Shown: positions 46,744 through 54,766 of the stretch, one piece after another
How the letters are laid out: the number at the start of each line of letters is the position of its first letter
How positions within the stretch are numbered: the stretch's first letter is position 1
From: Planctomicrobium piriforme
GTDB taxonomy: Bacteria > Planctomycetota > Planctomycetia > Planctomycetales > Planctomycetaceae
Assembly: GCF_900113665.1 (NCBI RefSeq)
Contig: NZ_FOQD01000023.1
Coordinates: 1 to 64,000 of the forward strand
Reading direction: 5' to 3'
Length of the DNA stretch: 64,000 nt
Program-made: the position numbers and the translations under genes
Notes under the pieces: model-generated
Databases searched by the model: none
What the model was told of the DNA's origin: nothing
Seen by the model: the letters and a program-made list of their open reading frames with translations, nothing else

Positions 46744-47044
46744 GAATGACCCCGTGAAGGTCCCTACGAAAATTTTTGGAAACGAAGAGTATGGCACACC
46801 CGACCGCGGACTGCAACGTCGCGGGCCTGTTGAGTGCCTTTTTTCGTGATCTCACGAACCGATCGGCCGCACGAGGCGACTCGAATCACCGTCCAGAAGA
46901 CATTGAGCCCAGCATAATGCATTTTCATGAAAGTAGATACGGTGCGGCGTCCGGCGGACAGGCAGGTTTGCAGCGACGGCACTGAATGACCGTCCGCGAT
47001 TGAATTCCCGGCTGGTCGACAGGCGGACTGGCCTGGGATTCGCT
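46744..47044. other. Divergent region between rpsR and the Rieske gene
   Basis: This stretch holds the rpsR promoter and a 5' untranslated region of about 35-40 nt. I see no other gene and no clear promoter for the Rieske gene. Confidence 0.45.
46788..46816 (-). promoter_or_regulatory. Promoter of rpsR (extended -10)
   Basis: TTGCAG (46811-46816), 17 bp and CATACT (46788-46793) on the minus strand, with TG one base upstream of the -10 box. This gives an extended -10 element. It lies about 45 bp before the start codon. Confidence 0.65.
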
Positions 47045-47419
47045 ATGTTCCAGAAGGCGTCCGCGACCGGCGCTCCACTTTCCGACTCACCTCTGTTGAG
47101 AACGCCGAATCCCGGTATGTGGCACCCCCTTGGCCCTGTTTCCGACATCCCCGACGGCTCCGGCCGCGAATACACTGTCGGCGACCGCATCGTGGCCGTT
47201 TACCGTTCAGGGGCGGAATACTGGGCAATGGATGGCATCTGCCCGCACGCCGGGGGGCCGCTGGGAGACGGCGCGTTGAATGGACGGATCGTCACCTGTC
47301 CCTGGCACGGCTGGCAGTTTGACGTCTCCACCGGACAACACTGTCTCAGCTCGCAGATTCGACAGCAGTGCTTTGCGGTGCAGGTGATTGGCGGCAACAT
47401 TTCAGTGGAGCTGCCGTGA
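47045..47419 (+). CDS. Rieske [2Fe-2S] protein
   Basis: This small protein of about 124 residues is one Rieske domain. The cluster ligands are in CPHAGG and CPWHGW (Cys/His in each), 20 residues apart. The start WHPLGPVSDIPDG and the end CFAVQVIGGNISVEL fit the ferredoxin-type proteins used in dioxygenases or nitrite reductases (NirD-like). No oxygenase is adjacent. The start is uncertain: 47045 is used, but 47117 would still give the complete domain. Its stop overlaps the GTG start of pgpA (GTGA). Confidence 0.85.
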   Translation: MFQKASATGAPLSDSPLLRTPNPGMWHPLGPVSDIPDGSGREYTVGDRIVAVYRSGAEYWAMDGICPHAGGPLGDGALNGRIVTCPWHGWQFDVSTGQHCLSSQIRQQCFAVQVIGGNISVELP

Positions 47420-47904
47420 AAGAATTCGCCCCTTCACCGCCGCGTCGATTCGATCGCATCTGGGGCGTCTTGGCGACTGGCCTAGGGACGGGGTACTTCC
47501 CACGCGGGCCGGGCACCGCAGGCAGTCTGTTGGGACCGCCGCTCATCTGGGCGCTGGGGGCTGATAACCGTGACCCGCTCTACACCGTGGTGTGCGGCGT
47601 GGTCGCGTTCCTGATTGGGATTCCGATCTGCAACGCCGGGATTCGGTTGCTGCAGAAGAAAGACCCGCCGCAAATCGTCTATGACGAAATCGTGGCCTTC
47701 TTCTGGGTCTATCTGTTTACGCCGATCAACCCCGGCACGGCAGTTGTTGGATTTCTGCTGTTTCGCGTATTCGACATCTTCAAGCCATGGCCGATTCGGC
47801 GGCTGGAATGGCTGCCGCGCGGCCTGGGCGTGATGGCCGACGACGCCCTTGCTGCACTGATGGCGGGCGGAGTCCTCGCCCTCATCTGGCGCTCACTGGG
47901 GTAA
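47416..47904 (+). CDS. pgpA: Phosphatidylglycerophosphatase A
   Basis: This 162-residue membrane enzyme removes the phosphate from phosphatidylglycerophosphate. The family signature is visible in GTGYFPRGPGTAGSLLG, the acidic motif QIVYDEIVAFFWVYLF, and FRVFDIFKPWPIRRLE with VMADDALAAL at the end. The GTG start overlaps the stop codon of the Rieske gene by four bases, so the two are translationally coupled. Confidence 0.9.
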   Translation: MKEFAPSPPRRFDRIWGVLATGLGTGYFPRGPGTAGSLLGPPLIWALGADNRDPLYTVVCGVVAFLIGIPICNAGIRLLQKKDPPQIVYDEIVAFFWVYLFTPINPGTAVVGFLLFRVFDIFKPWPIRRLEWLPRGLGVMADDALAALMAGGVLALIWRSLG

Positions 47905-47908
47905 GTTC

Positions 47909-48059
47909 AAAAAGTTGACCACGAAACAAACGAAAAGAGACGAAAAACTCCGAATTGATAACTGGAGAAACTGCTCCCCGCCAAACTGAAGTACTCAGCG
48001 TGGACCAACCGGTCTTTTCTTTTTTTCGTGTGTTTCGTCTCTTTCGTGGTGATCTTTTA
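47909..48059. repeat. Long inverted repeat between pgpA and nadC (TTCGTGGT family)
   Basis: The left arm (47909-47947, GACCACGAAACAAACGAAAA) and the right arm (about 48018-48059, TTTCGTGTGTTTCGTCTCTT) are imperfect inverted repeats of about 40 bp. The right arm runs into the nadC stop codon. It lies between convergent genes and probably ends transcription from both sides. Relatives occur near 2828 and 14984. Confidence 0.75.
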
Positions 48060-48923
48060 AACCCAGTCGAAGCCGAGGTCCAGGGCCGGGGCGGAATGGG
48101 TCAGGGCGCCGATGCTGATGCGGTCGACGCCAGTTGCGGCGATCTTCCCGACCGTTTGCAGGTTCACTCCGCCAGAGGCTTCGAGCAGTACGTTCTTAGC
48201 CAGTTCGTTTCGCATTCGCACAGCTTCGGCAAGTTGCTCGATGGTCATGTTGTCGAGCAGCACGATGTCGGGTTGCTCTGGCAGGATCTCGCGTAACTGG
48301 TCGAGCGTGTCGACTTCGAACTCGATGGTCATGCCCGGCGGAGCGGACTTTCGTACATGCCGGACAGCCTCAGCGAGCGAGCGGCTGCCGTCTGATCGCC
48401 AGGCAGCGAGGTGGTTGTCTTTCACCAGCACGGCGTCGTAAAGGCCAATGCGATGATTCGTTCCACCGCCGCAGCGGACAGCGTATTTCTGCAGCGTTCG
48501 CAGGCCAGGCAATGTCTTTCTGGTGTCGAGGATTTTCGCCTGAGTCGATTCCACTGCGGCGACATACTTCCGCGTGAGCGAAGCGACGCCGGAGAGGAGG
48601 GTCAAAAAGTTCAGGATCGTGCGTTCGCCGGTCAGCAGTGCAGGCACTGATCCCACCAGAGTGGCGACGACCATGCCGGGAGTGAGCGCGGTGCCGTCGG
48701 CGACATGGAGGCGACAGGAAACGTCAGGATCGATCTGCTCGAATACTAGCGGAATGATCTGTCCGCCGCTCAGCACGCCCTGCTGGCGAGCCACGATCTG
48801 GACTGTCCCCTGCTCTGAAGGAGCGATGAGCAGCGACGTCGTGACATCAATGCCGTCGTTGAGGTCTTCCAGTAATGCCTGACGGACAAGTTGGCGGGCG
48901 GCATCGAGGTCAGCAGGCAACAT
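48057..48923 (-). CDS. nadC: Nicotinate-nucleotide pyrophosphorylase (quinolinate phosphoribosyltransferase)
   Basis: This 288-residue enzyme turns quinolinate and PRPP into nicotinate mononucleotide in NAD synthesis. The family features are LLTGERTILNFLTLLSGVAS, the substrate-binding ILDTRKTLPGLRTLQKYAVR, GGGTNHRIGLYDAVLVKDNH, IEFEVDTLDQL and VLLEASGGVNLQTVG. All substrate-binding Arg, Lys and His residues appear to be present. No nadA or nadB lies in the window. Confidence 0.95.
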   Translation of the reverse strand: MLPADLDAARQLVRQALLEDLNDGIDVTTSLLIAPSEQGTVQIVARQQGVLSGGQIIPLVFEQIDPDVSCRLHVADGTALTPGMVVATLVGSVPALLTGERTILNFLTLLSGVASLTRKYVAAVESTQAKILDTRKTLPGLRTLQKYAVRCGGGTNHRIGLYDAVLVKDNHLAAWRSDGSRSLAEAVRHVRKSAPPGMTIEFEVDTLDQLREILPEQPDIVLLDNMTIEQLAEAVRMRNELAKNVLLEASGGVNLQTVGKIAATGVDRISIGALTHSAPALDLGFDWV

Positions 48924-48968
48924 CGCGGGCGGTCCTGTCGAGGCAACTCATGGGCACTCGCCAGGCGG

Positions 48969-49883
48969 TCAGTCGGCTTCCGGGGGCTCCGGCAAGCTGG
49001 CCGCACTGCGAGCGGGAGCCGTCGGCACAAGTTGTTGCGCGAACGATTCCAGGTGCTTTAACGTATCGCAATAACTGCTGTATTGCATGCGACATCGCAG
49101 TTCGGGAGTGAGCGCTTTCCCGCCAACCACAATCGACACCTGATTCTGTTGCGCGAGGCCTGTGAGCTGGTCAAATTCGTTGAGGAAGTCCGGTTCCGAG
49201 CGGACGGACGAAACGCTCAGCCAGAACAGCCTCGGCCGCATATCACAGAGCGCCTGACGCAGCGACAAAAACGGCAACATGTTGCCCAGCGAACAGGCTC
49301 TCCAGCCGTTTTCACGCAGGACCAGTTCGACCATCGACGAGGCCAGCGTGTAGGGGTCGCCGTCGACGGTGCCGCCGACCGCGATGGGCGCCGTCGTCGG
49401 CAGTTCTGGCAATGCCCGACGGACTTCATGCAGGACCCGATGGCAGATCTCGCAAGAGCGCCGTTCCTGATAAACGGCGATGTCGCCGCAGCCCCATTTT
49501 TCGCCGATGCCCGTGAAGACCGGGGCAAGCACCTCGTCGCAGATGGTGCTCATCGCGATGCCGGCCAGGTACAGATTCAGCACGACTTCGACGCAGACTT
49601 GCTCGTCTCCTTGTACGAGGGCGCCAAACAGTCGGTCGCGCTCGCCGTTCAACTTTCGTTCGCGACCGCCAAGCGTGCTGGGAGGAAGACCGAGGAGTTC
49701 CGGTTTGACGAGCTGGTAGCCGGAGTTCCGCAGGAAGGTGAGGACGCCGTTGACCGGGAGACGGCGATGACCCCCCGCCGTGCGGACTGTTGGAATCAAC
49801 CCCTGGTCGCACCACCGCTTGAGCGATGACTCGCTCATATCGATGGCCTGGGCCACCTGGCGTGGTGTGACGAGATCTTTCAC
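48969..49883 (-). CDS. CarH-like HTH regulator with a degenerate B12-binding domain
   Basis: This 304-residue protein has an N-terminal MerR/excisionase-like HTH (about 4-50; VTPRQVAQAIDMSESSLKRW, TAGGHRRL), a helical bundle (about 80-160) and a Rossmann-type B12-binding domain (about 165-285). In CarH the cobalamin contacts are Trp131, Glu141, His142 and the axial His177. Here Trp130 and Glu140 are kept (GEKWGCGDIAVYQERR), but the next residue is Arg141 and the axial position is Tyr178 (DGDPYTLA). It therefore probably does not bind cobalamin in the usual way. Confidence 0.78.
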   Translation of the reverse strand: MKDLVTPRQVAQAIDMSESSLKRWCDQGLIPTVRTAGGHRRLPVNGVLTFLRNSGYQLVKPELLGLPPSTLGGRERKLNGERDRLFGALVQGDEQVCVEVVLNLYLAGIAMSTICDEVLAPVFTGIGEKWGCGDIAVYQERRSCEICHRVLHEVRRALPELPTTAPIAVGGTVDGDPYTLASSMVELVLRENGWRACSLGNMLPFLSLRQALCDMRPRLFWLSVSSVRSEPDFLNEFDQLTGLAQQNQVSIVVGGKALTPELRCRMQYSSYCDTLKHLESFAQQLVPTAPARSAASLPEPPEAD

Positions 49884-50101
49884 GGCGGAAACTCAGCAGC
49901 CTTGGGGGCAGAAGACAGACGGCATGGCAACACGGGGCCGACAAGCCGACGCAGTCTCACCCGCTGGCAAGCCCGCTCGATTTGAATGTGTGTTGTCGAC
50001 CCGTTGACCGCAGATATTCTAGTCCGTCGCCAAAAGAGTCCAACTGCACCGTATCGGGACGCGTCGCGATGAGACAGAAAGCCACAAAGCGGTCATCGGA
50101 A

Positions 50102-53023
50102 TTACCGGGCAGGACGCGAGATCGCGCCGGAAGAGCGTCCGGTCCCCAGAAACAGCGGCAGTCGCAGGGTCTGCCAGTTCACGCCGGCGTTCTGCAAGTC
50201 GCCGGAGGAACCGATGGCCGGGTTGTCGTCGCCTGAACGCAGTTCCAGGTCGGCCGGTTGCACGCCGTTCCAGTTCGACAGCTCCAGCGATTCCCGCAAC
50301 ACGATCAGGCTGTTCTGCGAGACGTCATCGGGATTCAGCCCCAACTGTTGCGGACTGTATTCCTGACCAGACTCCGAGAGGAGCGAGGTCGAGGAATCGA
50401 CGGTGCAGAACGGCCCGGTCAACTGGAAGAAGCTGCGATCGCGGCTGGCTTCGAGCTGCAGCGCCTGTCGCAACAGTTCGTCGTCTTCGTGCCCGGAGAT
50501 TTCGATGAGCGGCTGACCAGGCTGGTCGACGCGGAAGACGCTGCTGTTGATCCCCAGCTTGAGAAGGGGCATCGATCCATGCTCGCCAGAGGTCGCCTTC
50601 AGCAGGCCATGACCGGCAACCGCCGTGACGTGGTCGAGATTGAGCGAGGTTACTCTGGCTGCATCCGGCTGCATCGTCATCATGAATGAATTGGAGCCGT
50701 CGATCCGGAAGATCCACCCCGAAACCGCCAGCGCGGAGTTCTGCAAGGTGACGCTCAGCGGCGAGGCAGACTGCTGCACGATGAAGTCGAATTGCCCGCG
50801 GACAACGCTGTCGCGGAGTTCGATGACGTTCTGCCGGGTCATCATTCTGTCCGGCATCAGGTCGGCCAGTTCGTCGGCATCATCATCCGGCATCGAAACC
50901 ACCGACGCCGCGATGTTGAAGGGATTGACGATGGTGAGCGACGCCCCATGCGCCGTCAGCCGCGACCCGTTGAGGAGCGTGACCATTGACCAGTCGACGA
51001 TCGAGGCCGGATCAACCAGCATTTCGACGTCGAGGTCATAGAGTTCGAGCGCCCCCCGGGTGATGCGGATGACTTCGGACGCCCGTGTGAGCCCTCCCAT
51101 CATCTGCTGCTTGGCGAGATCGAACTTCAGCAACGGCCGGGCATCGCGGCCGGGCTGATACTCGCGACCGGGGCGAATGCGAATGCGTTTGTCGGTAATG
51201 GTCAGCGGTTCCTGGAGAACGAGCGCCGAGGCTGTTGGCTGAATCTCGATCGCCCAATTGTCTTTCGCCATTGCGACGGCGGCGGCCAATGTCGAACAGG
51301 GGAATCGTTCATCCGAAGCCGGGTTGACGACCAGGAACGGCTCGATGACGACAGGGAGAGCCGCGGCAGGCGTGCCTGTGGTCGTATTTCCTCGGACCAT
51401 TTGCCCACTACCAGCGTTATTCGCGGCCTCCGGCGTCAGGCTCGGGGATTGACCATTGCCGACTGGTTTCTCAATCAGCGGCGGTGCGGAACTGTTGCCC
51501 AGCGGCGAAGTCATCCTTTCGGAAAACGGCGGCAGCGAACTGAGCAGCGGTTGATTCCACCATTCTTCCGGCGGACGCAGTCGCAGGTTTGGCGTGGGAA
51601 TCGTTGTATTTGCGTCCTGCGCCACCGGCAATGGAGGCAATCCGCCTTCTCCGGCTCCAGAGCTAGCGGAACCTGGCGAAACCAATCCACTGCCCACGGG
51701 CGTGGGAACTGCTGCGCCGGGCGGCGACGTACTCACGGCTATCGAAGGACCGAGCGTCTCAGGATTATTTAACGGATACGGCGTCGGCGGAATTCTGGAT
51801 TCCGTCCCCAGCGACGACGTCGGTGAAGCGTCATCGACGGCATTGGTTCGCGGAGAGAATCGCAGTCGATCGGCGAAGACCAGCACCAGCAGTAACAGTG
51901 CGACCGCGGTCCAGGTGGGAGTTCCTTCCCAGCGAGACTTCGGTTTCGCGAAGTGCCCGGATGACCAGATCACGGAATCGGCCGGAGTCGCTTCCAGTCC
52001 CAGTGACTGCGCGACGGGAATCAGGTCGGCCATCAGATCATCCGGCGTGGCGTACCGTTCGTCCGGATTGCTCGCCATCATCTTCTGCACGATCCGCGCG
52101 AGCTGCGGGCTCACCAGCGCATTGCGCTCTGCAGGATCGGGCGGCACCGGGCGATGATGGTTCATCACCTTCTCGAACATCGTCCCACTGGGGTACGGCG
52201 GCGTGCCGGTCACCATGTGATAGAGAGAACAGCCGAGCGAATAGATGTCGCTGCGGACATCCACATTGCGGGCGTCGAGCGCCTGCTCGGGGGCGATGTA
52301 ATCGAAGGTGCCGAGCGCGGTTCCGACCGTGGTCAATTCACGGGAGAGGCGCGAATCGGTATTGCGCGCCAAGCCGAGATCGACGAGTTTCGCGCGTCCG
52401 GAGGGAGAGACGATGATGTTCGAGGGCTTGATGTCGCGATGGACGACGTTATTGGCCGCAGTGTGCCGCAGGGCTTCGGCGATCTGCAGCGTGTAGCTCA
52501 CTGCTTCACCGGGAGAGAGTCGCCCCTTCTGGCTGATCAGCGTGCGGATGTTGGTCCCGGAGACGAATTCGAACGCGATGAAGTGGACCCGGGCTTCTTC
52601 ATCGATGTAGTGAACGCGGGCGATGTTGTCGTGATCGAGTCGCGCGGCGGCTCGGGCTTCGTTCTGAAACCGCTGGACGGCGTCGGGGTCGTCGGAGTGT
52701 TCCGGCGAAAGCACCTTGAGGGCGACGACGCGGTCGAGCCGTTTGTCGATGGCGCGAAAGACGGCCCCCATTCCGCCGCGACCGATTCGTTCTTCGATCA
52801 CGAAGTGACCGAGTTCCAGACCGATCACCGGAGGGAGCGCACCCGATTCCAGCACAGCACGGGGAGGGAACAGCCGCTCGATCAGCGTGAGGGCCTGCCT
52901 GCGGACGGAAGAGCGTTCGCCCCCTTCGGATGCCGGCGCATGCGCCGCCTGCGGCAAAGGTCGGACAAACGTCAACCCCTGCGCACTCGATCCGACCGTA
53001 TGTTGAAATCCGAGTTCTGACAT
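50102..53023 (-). CDS. Receptor-like Ser/Thr protein kinase with beta-helix-like outer region
   Basis: This 973-residue protein (ATG at 53023; an earlier TTG is possible) has a kinase domain at about 70-345. It has the glycine loop GRGGMGAVF, Lys103 in VVALKVL, the catalytic Asp197 in VVHRDIKPSN, and Asp215 in LVDLGLAR. A membrane helix follows (about 370-386), then a Pro/Ser/Gly-rich linker (to about 530). The remaining 440 residues have repeated short strands (SVTLQNSALAVSGWIFRI, LNLDHVTAVAGHGLLKA, LKLGINSSVF) like a right-handed beta-helix. It is probably a receptor-type kinase of the PASTA-less planctomycete kind. Confidence 0.85.
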   Translation of the reverse strand: MSELGFQHTVGSSAQGLTFVRPLPQAAHAPASEGGERSSVRRQALTLIERLFPPRAVLESGALPPVIGLELGHFVIEERIGRGGMGAVFRAIDKRLDRVVALKVLSPEHSDDPDAVQRFQNEARAAARLDHDNIARVHYIDEEARVHFIAFEFVSGTNIRTLISQKGRLSPGEAVSYTLQIAEALRHTAANNVVHRDIKPSNIIVSPSGRAKLVDLGLARNTDSRLSRELTTVGTALGTFDYIAPEQALDARNVDVRSDIYSLGCSLYHMVTGTPPYPSGTMFEKVMNHHRPVPPDPAERNALVSPQLARIVQKMMASNPDERYATPDDLMADLIPVAQSLGLEATPADSVIWSSGHFAKPKSRWEGTPTWTAVALLLLVLVFADRLRFSPRTNAVDDASPTSSLGTESRIPPTPYPLNNPETLGPSIAVSTSPPGAAVPTPVGSGLVSPGSASSGAGEGGLPPLPVAQDANTTIPTPNLRLRPPEEWWNQPLLSSLPPFSERMTSPLGNSSAPPLIEKPVGNGQSPSLTPEAANNAGSGQMVRGNTTTGTPAAALPVVIEPFLVVNPASDERFPCSTLAAAVAMAKDNWAIEIQPTASALVLQEPLTITDKRIRIRPGREYQPGRDARPLLKFDLAKQQMMGGLTRASEVIRITRGALELYDLDVEMLVDPASIVDWSMVTLLNGSRLTAHGASLTIVNPFNIAASVVSMPDDDADELADLMPDRMMTRQNVIELRDSVVRGQFDFIVQQSASPLSVTLQNSALAVSGWIFRIDGSNSFMMTMQPDAARVTSLNLDHVTAVAGHGLLKATSGEHGSMPLLKLGINSSVFRVDQPGQPLIEISGHEDDELLRQALQLEASRDRSFFQLTGPFCTVDSSTSLLSESGQEYSPQQLGLNPDDVSQNSLIVLRESLELSNWNGVQPADLELRSGDDNPAIGSSGDLQNAGVNWQTLRLPLFLGTGRSSGAISRPAR

Positions 53024-53065
53024 TTCGCGATGCCGCTGAAGGGCGTCTGGCTGCTCCTTCGTCAA

Positions 53066-53093
53066 AGAACCTCATGCGGCGTGGCGAGGTTCT
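53066..53093. promoter_or_regulatory. Inverted repeat upstream of the kinase gene
   Basis: AGAACCTC and GAGGTTCT form a perfect 8-bp inverted repeat with a 12-bp centre about 45 bp upstream of the kinase start. It may be an operator or an RNA hairpin in the leader. This is weak inference. Confidence 0.3.
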
Positions 53094-53230
53094 CAGAAAA
53101 CCGTAGACCTGAACTGTTTTTTATCAAATTGGGGCGGCTGCATGTGATCGAGACGCCGGAATCAAATTCACCGCGGCGAGGACCAGTTTACTGGAAGAAC
53201 TCGCGGGGCCGGACTTTGCAGCGATTCTGC

Positions 53231-53548
53231 TCAGTCCATCTCCAGTTGATGTTTCACGTCGGTCTCGATGGAGGACAGCACGCGGAGGAGTTGATCGGTC
53301 ACCTCCCGGGAAAACTTGCCCGAATTCAAAACCGTCTCCACACTGGTCCGGATCGACGCATCAGTAATCGCCCCCTGTTCGAGCGGATTCACCCCTTGCC
53401 GGGTCGTCCGACGCAGCAAATGGATTTTAGGAATCTGTCCCCGTTCGAGATGCTCGACCAGCTCGCGAACCAACAGGTCTGCAGTGCTGAGTTTCTCCCG
53501 CAGTGTTTGCTGCGTGAGATCGTTTTTTGTGGGAAATGATTTTTGCAT
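53231..53548 (-). CDS. Hypothetical protein
   Basis: This 105-residue protein is soluble, charged and predicted to be mostly helical (LREKLSTADLLVRELVEHLE, VTDQLLRVLSSIETDVKHQL). The family is not recognised. It lies 165 bp upstream of the kinase gene on the same strand, so it may share regulation, but no link to signalling is visible in the sequence. Confidence 0.45.
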   Translation of the reverse strand: MQKSFPTKNDLTQQTLREKLSTADLLVRELVEHLERGQIPKIHLLRRTTRQGVNPLEQGAITDASIRTSVETVLNSGKFSREVTDQLLRVLSSIETDVKHQLEMD

Positions 53549-53848
53549 CCGCAGCCCTGCTTCAAGCGGATGATGAACGTTCGCGGCTTTCGCACCGCGA
53601 CATCGAATGCAACTACTGACAGAGTCGTGTTTCGAATGAACTCGCCTGACGCAGATTTGCGTCGAACCGTGACATGCTCCATAGTGGTGCGACCACTCTG
53701 GATTGACTGGTTCTCAAGCGTGGTCCGCACGGTTGTTGCCGTGCTCGCAACTTGTCGATCAACCCGTGAATCAGAATCGAAGCTCCAGTTGTTCCGCTAT
53801 TGTAACCTGTGATGTGGCGGAATCGTCAATCGCTTTCACTGAAAACCC
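53549..53848. other. Gene-free stretch before the phosphoesterase
   Basis: No gene is supported. Two short hairpins are visible, GACGCA-GATT-TGCGTC (about 53654-53669) and AGTGGT-GCG-ACCACT (about 53684-53698). Their role is unknown. Confidence 0.4.
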
Positions 53849-54568
53849 ATGCGAATTCTCGTCCTCGCAGACATTCACTCGAACTGGGCCGCACTACGGG
53901 CAATGCCCACCGATTTCGACCGCTGCATCGTGCTCGGCGATCTCGTCGATTACGGCACGCAGCCGCTCCCGTGTCTCGACTGGGTCCAACGCCACGCCGA
54001 CGCCTGTATTCGGGGCAATCATGATCACGCGGTCGCACAACGCGTGGCTGCGGTCGGCACCACTGGCTACCGGCGGCTCGCGGCTGCAACACGGCCGCTG
54101 CATTGGAAACTGCTCAACCCGCATCATTTGAAATATCTCGCGCGACTTCCGGTGACCGCGTATTTTCGCGCCGAGGAGACGAGCCTGTTCCTCATTCACG
54201 CGACTCCCCGCGATCCGATGGACGAATATCTCACCACCGATGTCGAAGGCTGGCGGCAGCGGTTGACCGATGTGGAAGCCGGACTCGTCTGCGTCGGCCA
54301 TTCCCATATCCCATTTCATCTCGATCTGGGGAACATTCAGGTGCTCAACCCCGGCAGCGTCGGCCAACCCCGCGACGGCGACTGGCGGGCGAGTTACGCA
54401 CTCATCGAAGACGGCCAGATTTCACTGCATCGCGTGGAGTACGATCTCGATGCCGCCGTGAAACAGGTGCGTGAATCCGGCATCCCCGGCTGGGCAGTCG
54501 AACTCTCGGAAGCTGTCCTGCGGTCCGGCGGCGCATTGTCGCGAGAAGAAATGAATGCCTTTGTATAG
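53849..54568 (+). CDS. Metallophosphoesterase (YfcE/MJ0936-like)
   Basis: This 239-residue calcineurin-like phosphoesterase has all five metal motifs: LVLADIHSN, LGDLVDYG, RGNHDHAV, LIHATPRDP and VCVGHSHIPF. The family hydrolyses phosphomono- or diesters, often cyclic nucleotides or RNA-like substrates; the true substrate is unknown. NPGSVGQPRDGDW near residue 168 is also typical. The ATG at 53849 gives a complete first motif. Confidence 0.88.
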   Translation: MRILVLADIHSNWAALRAMPTDFDRCIVLGDLVDYGTQPLPCLDWVQRHADACIRGNHDHAVAQRVAAVGTTGYRRLAAATRPLHWKLLNPHHLKYLARLPVTAYFRAEETSLFLIHATPRDPMDEYLTTDVEGWRQRLTDVEAGLVCVGHSHIPFHLDLGNIQVLNPGSVGQPRDGDWRASYALIEDGQISLHRVEYDLDAAVKQVRESGIPGWAVELSEAVLRSGGALSREEMNAFV

Positions 54569-54600
54569 GCACGCTGAGCTTGCAATGGCGGCGGCCTCTC

Positions 54601-54674
54601 GAAATCCGAAGCACGAAATCTCAAATCCGAAACAAATTCCAGGGAGGGCCAAGAGGATAAGGAAGAGGGGACAG
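54601..54674 (+). repeat. Composite repeat, copy B (GAAATCCGAAGC + GGGGACAG)
   Basis: GAAATCCGAAGCACGAAAT, CAAATCCGAAAC and then a purine-rich tract ending GGGGACAG, in the same order and nearly the same spacing as at 14868-14939. It lies between the phosphoesterase and the epimerase, in a gene-free stretch (54569-54766). Confidence 0.7.
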
Positions 54675-54766
54675 CTTGCTGATCCAATCTTTCCCCACTT
54701 GCCGTTCCCTCATTTTGTCCTCTCGTCCCGTTGTGACATCTTTCAGCGTCACGTCACTCTTCAAAA

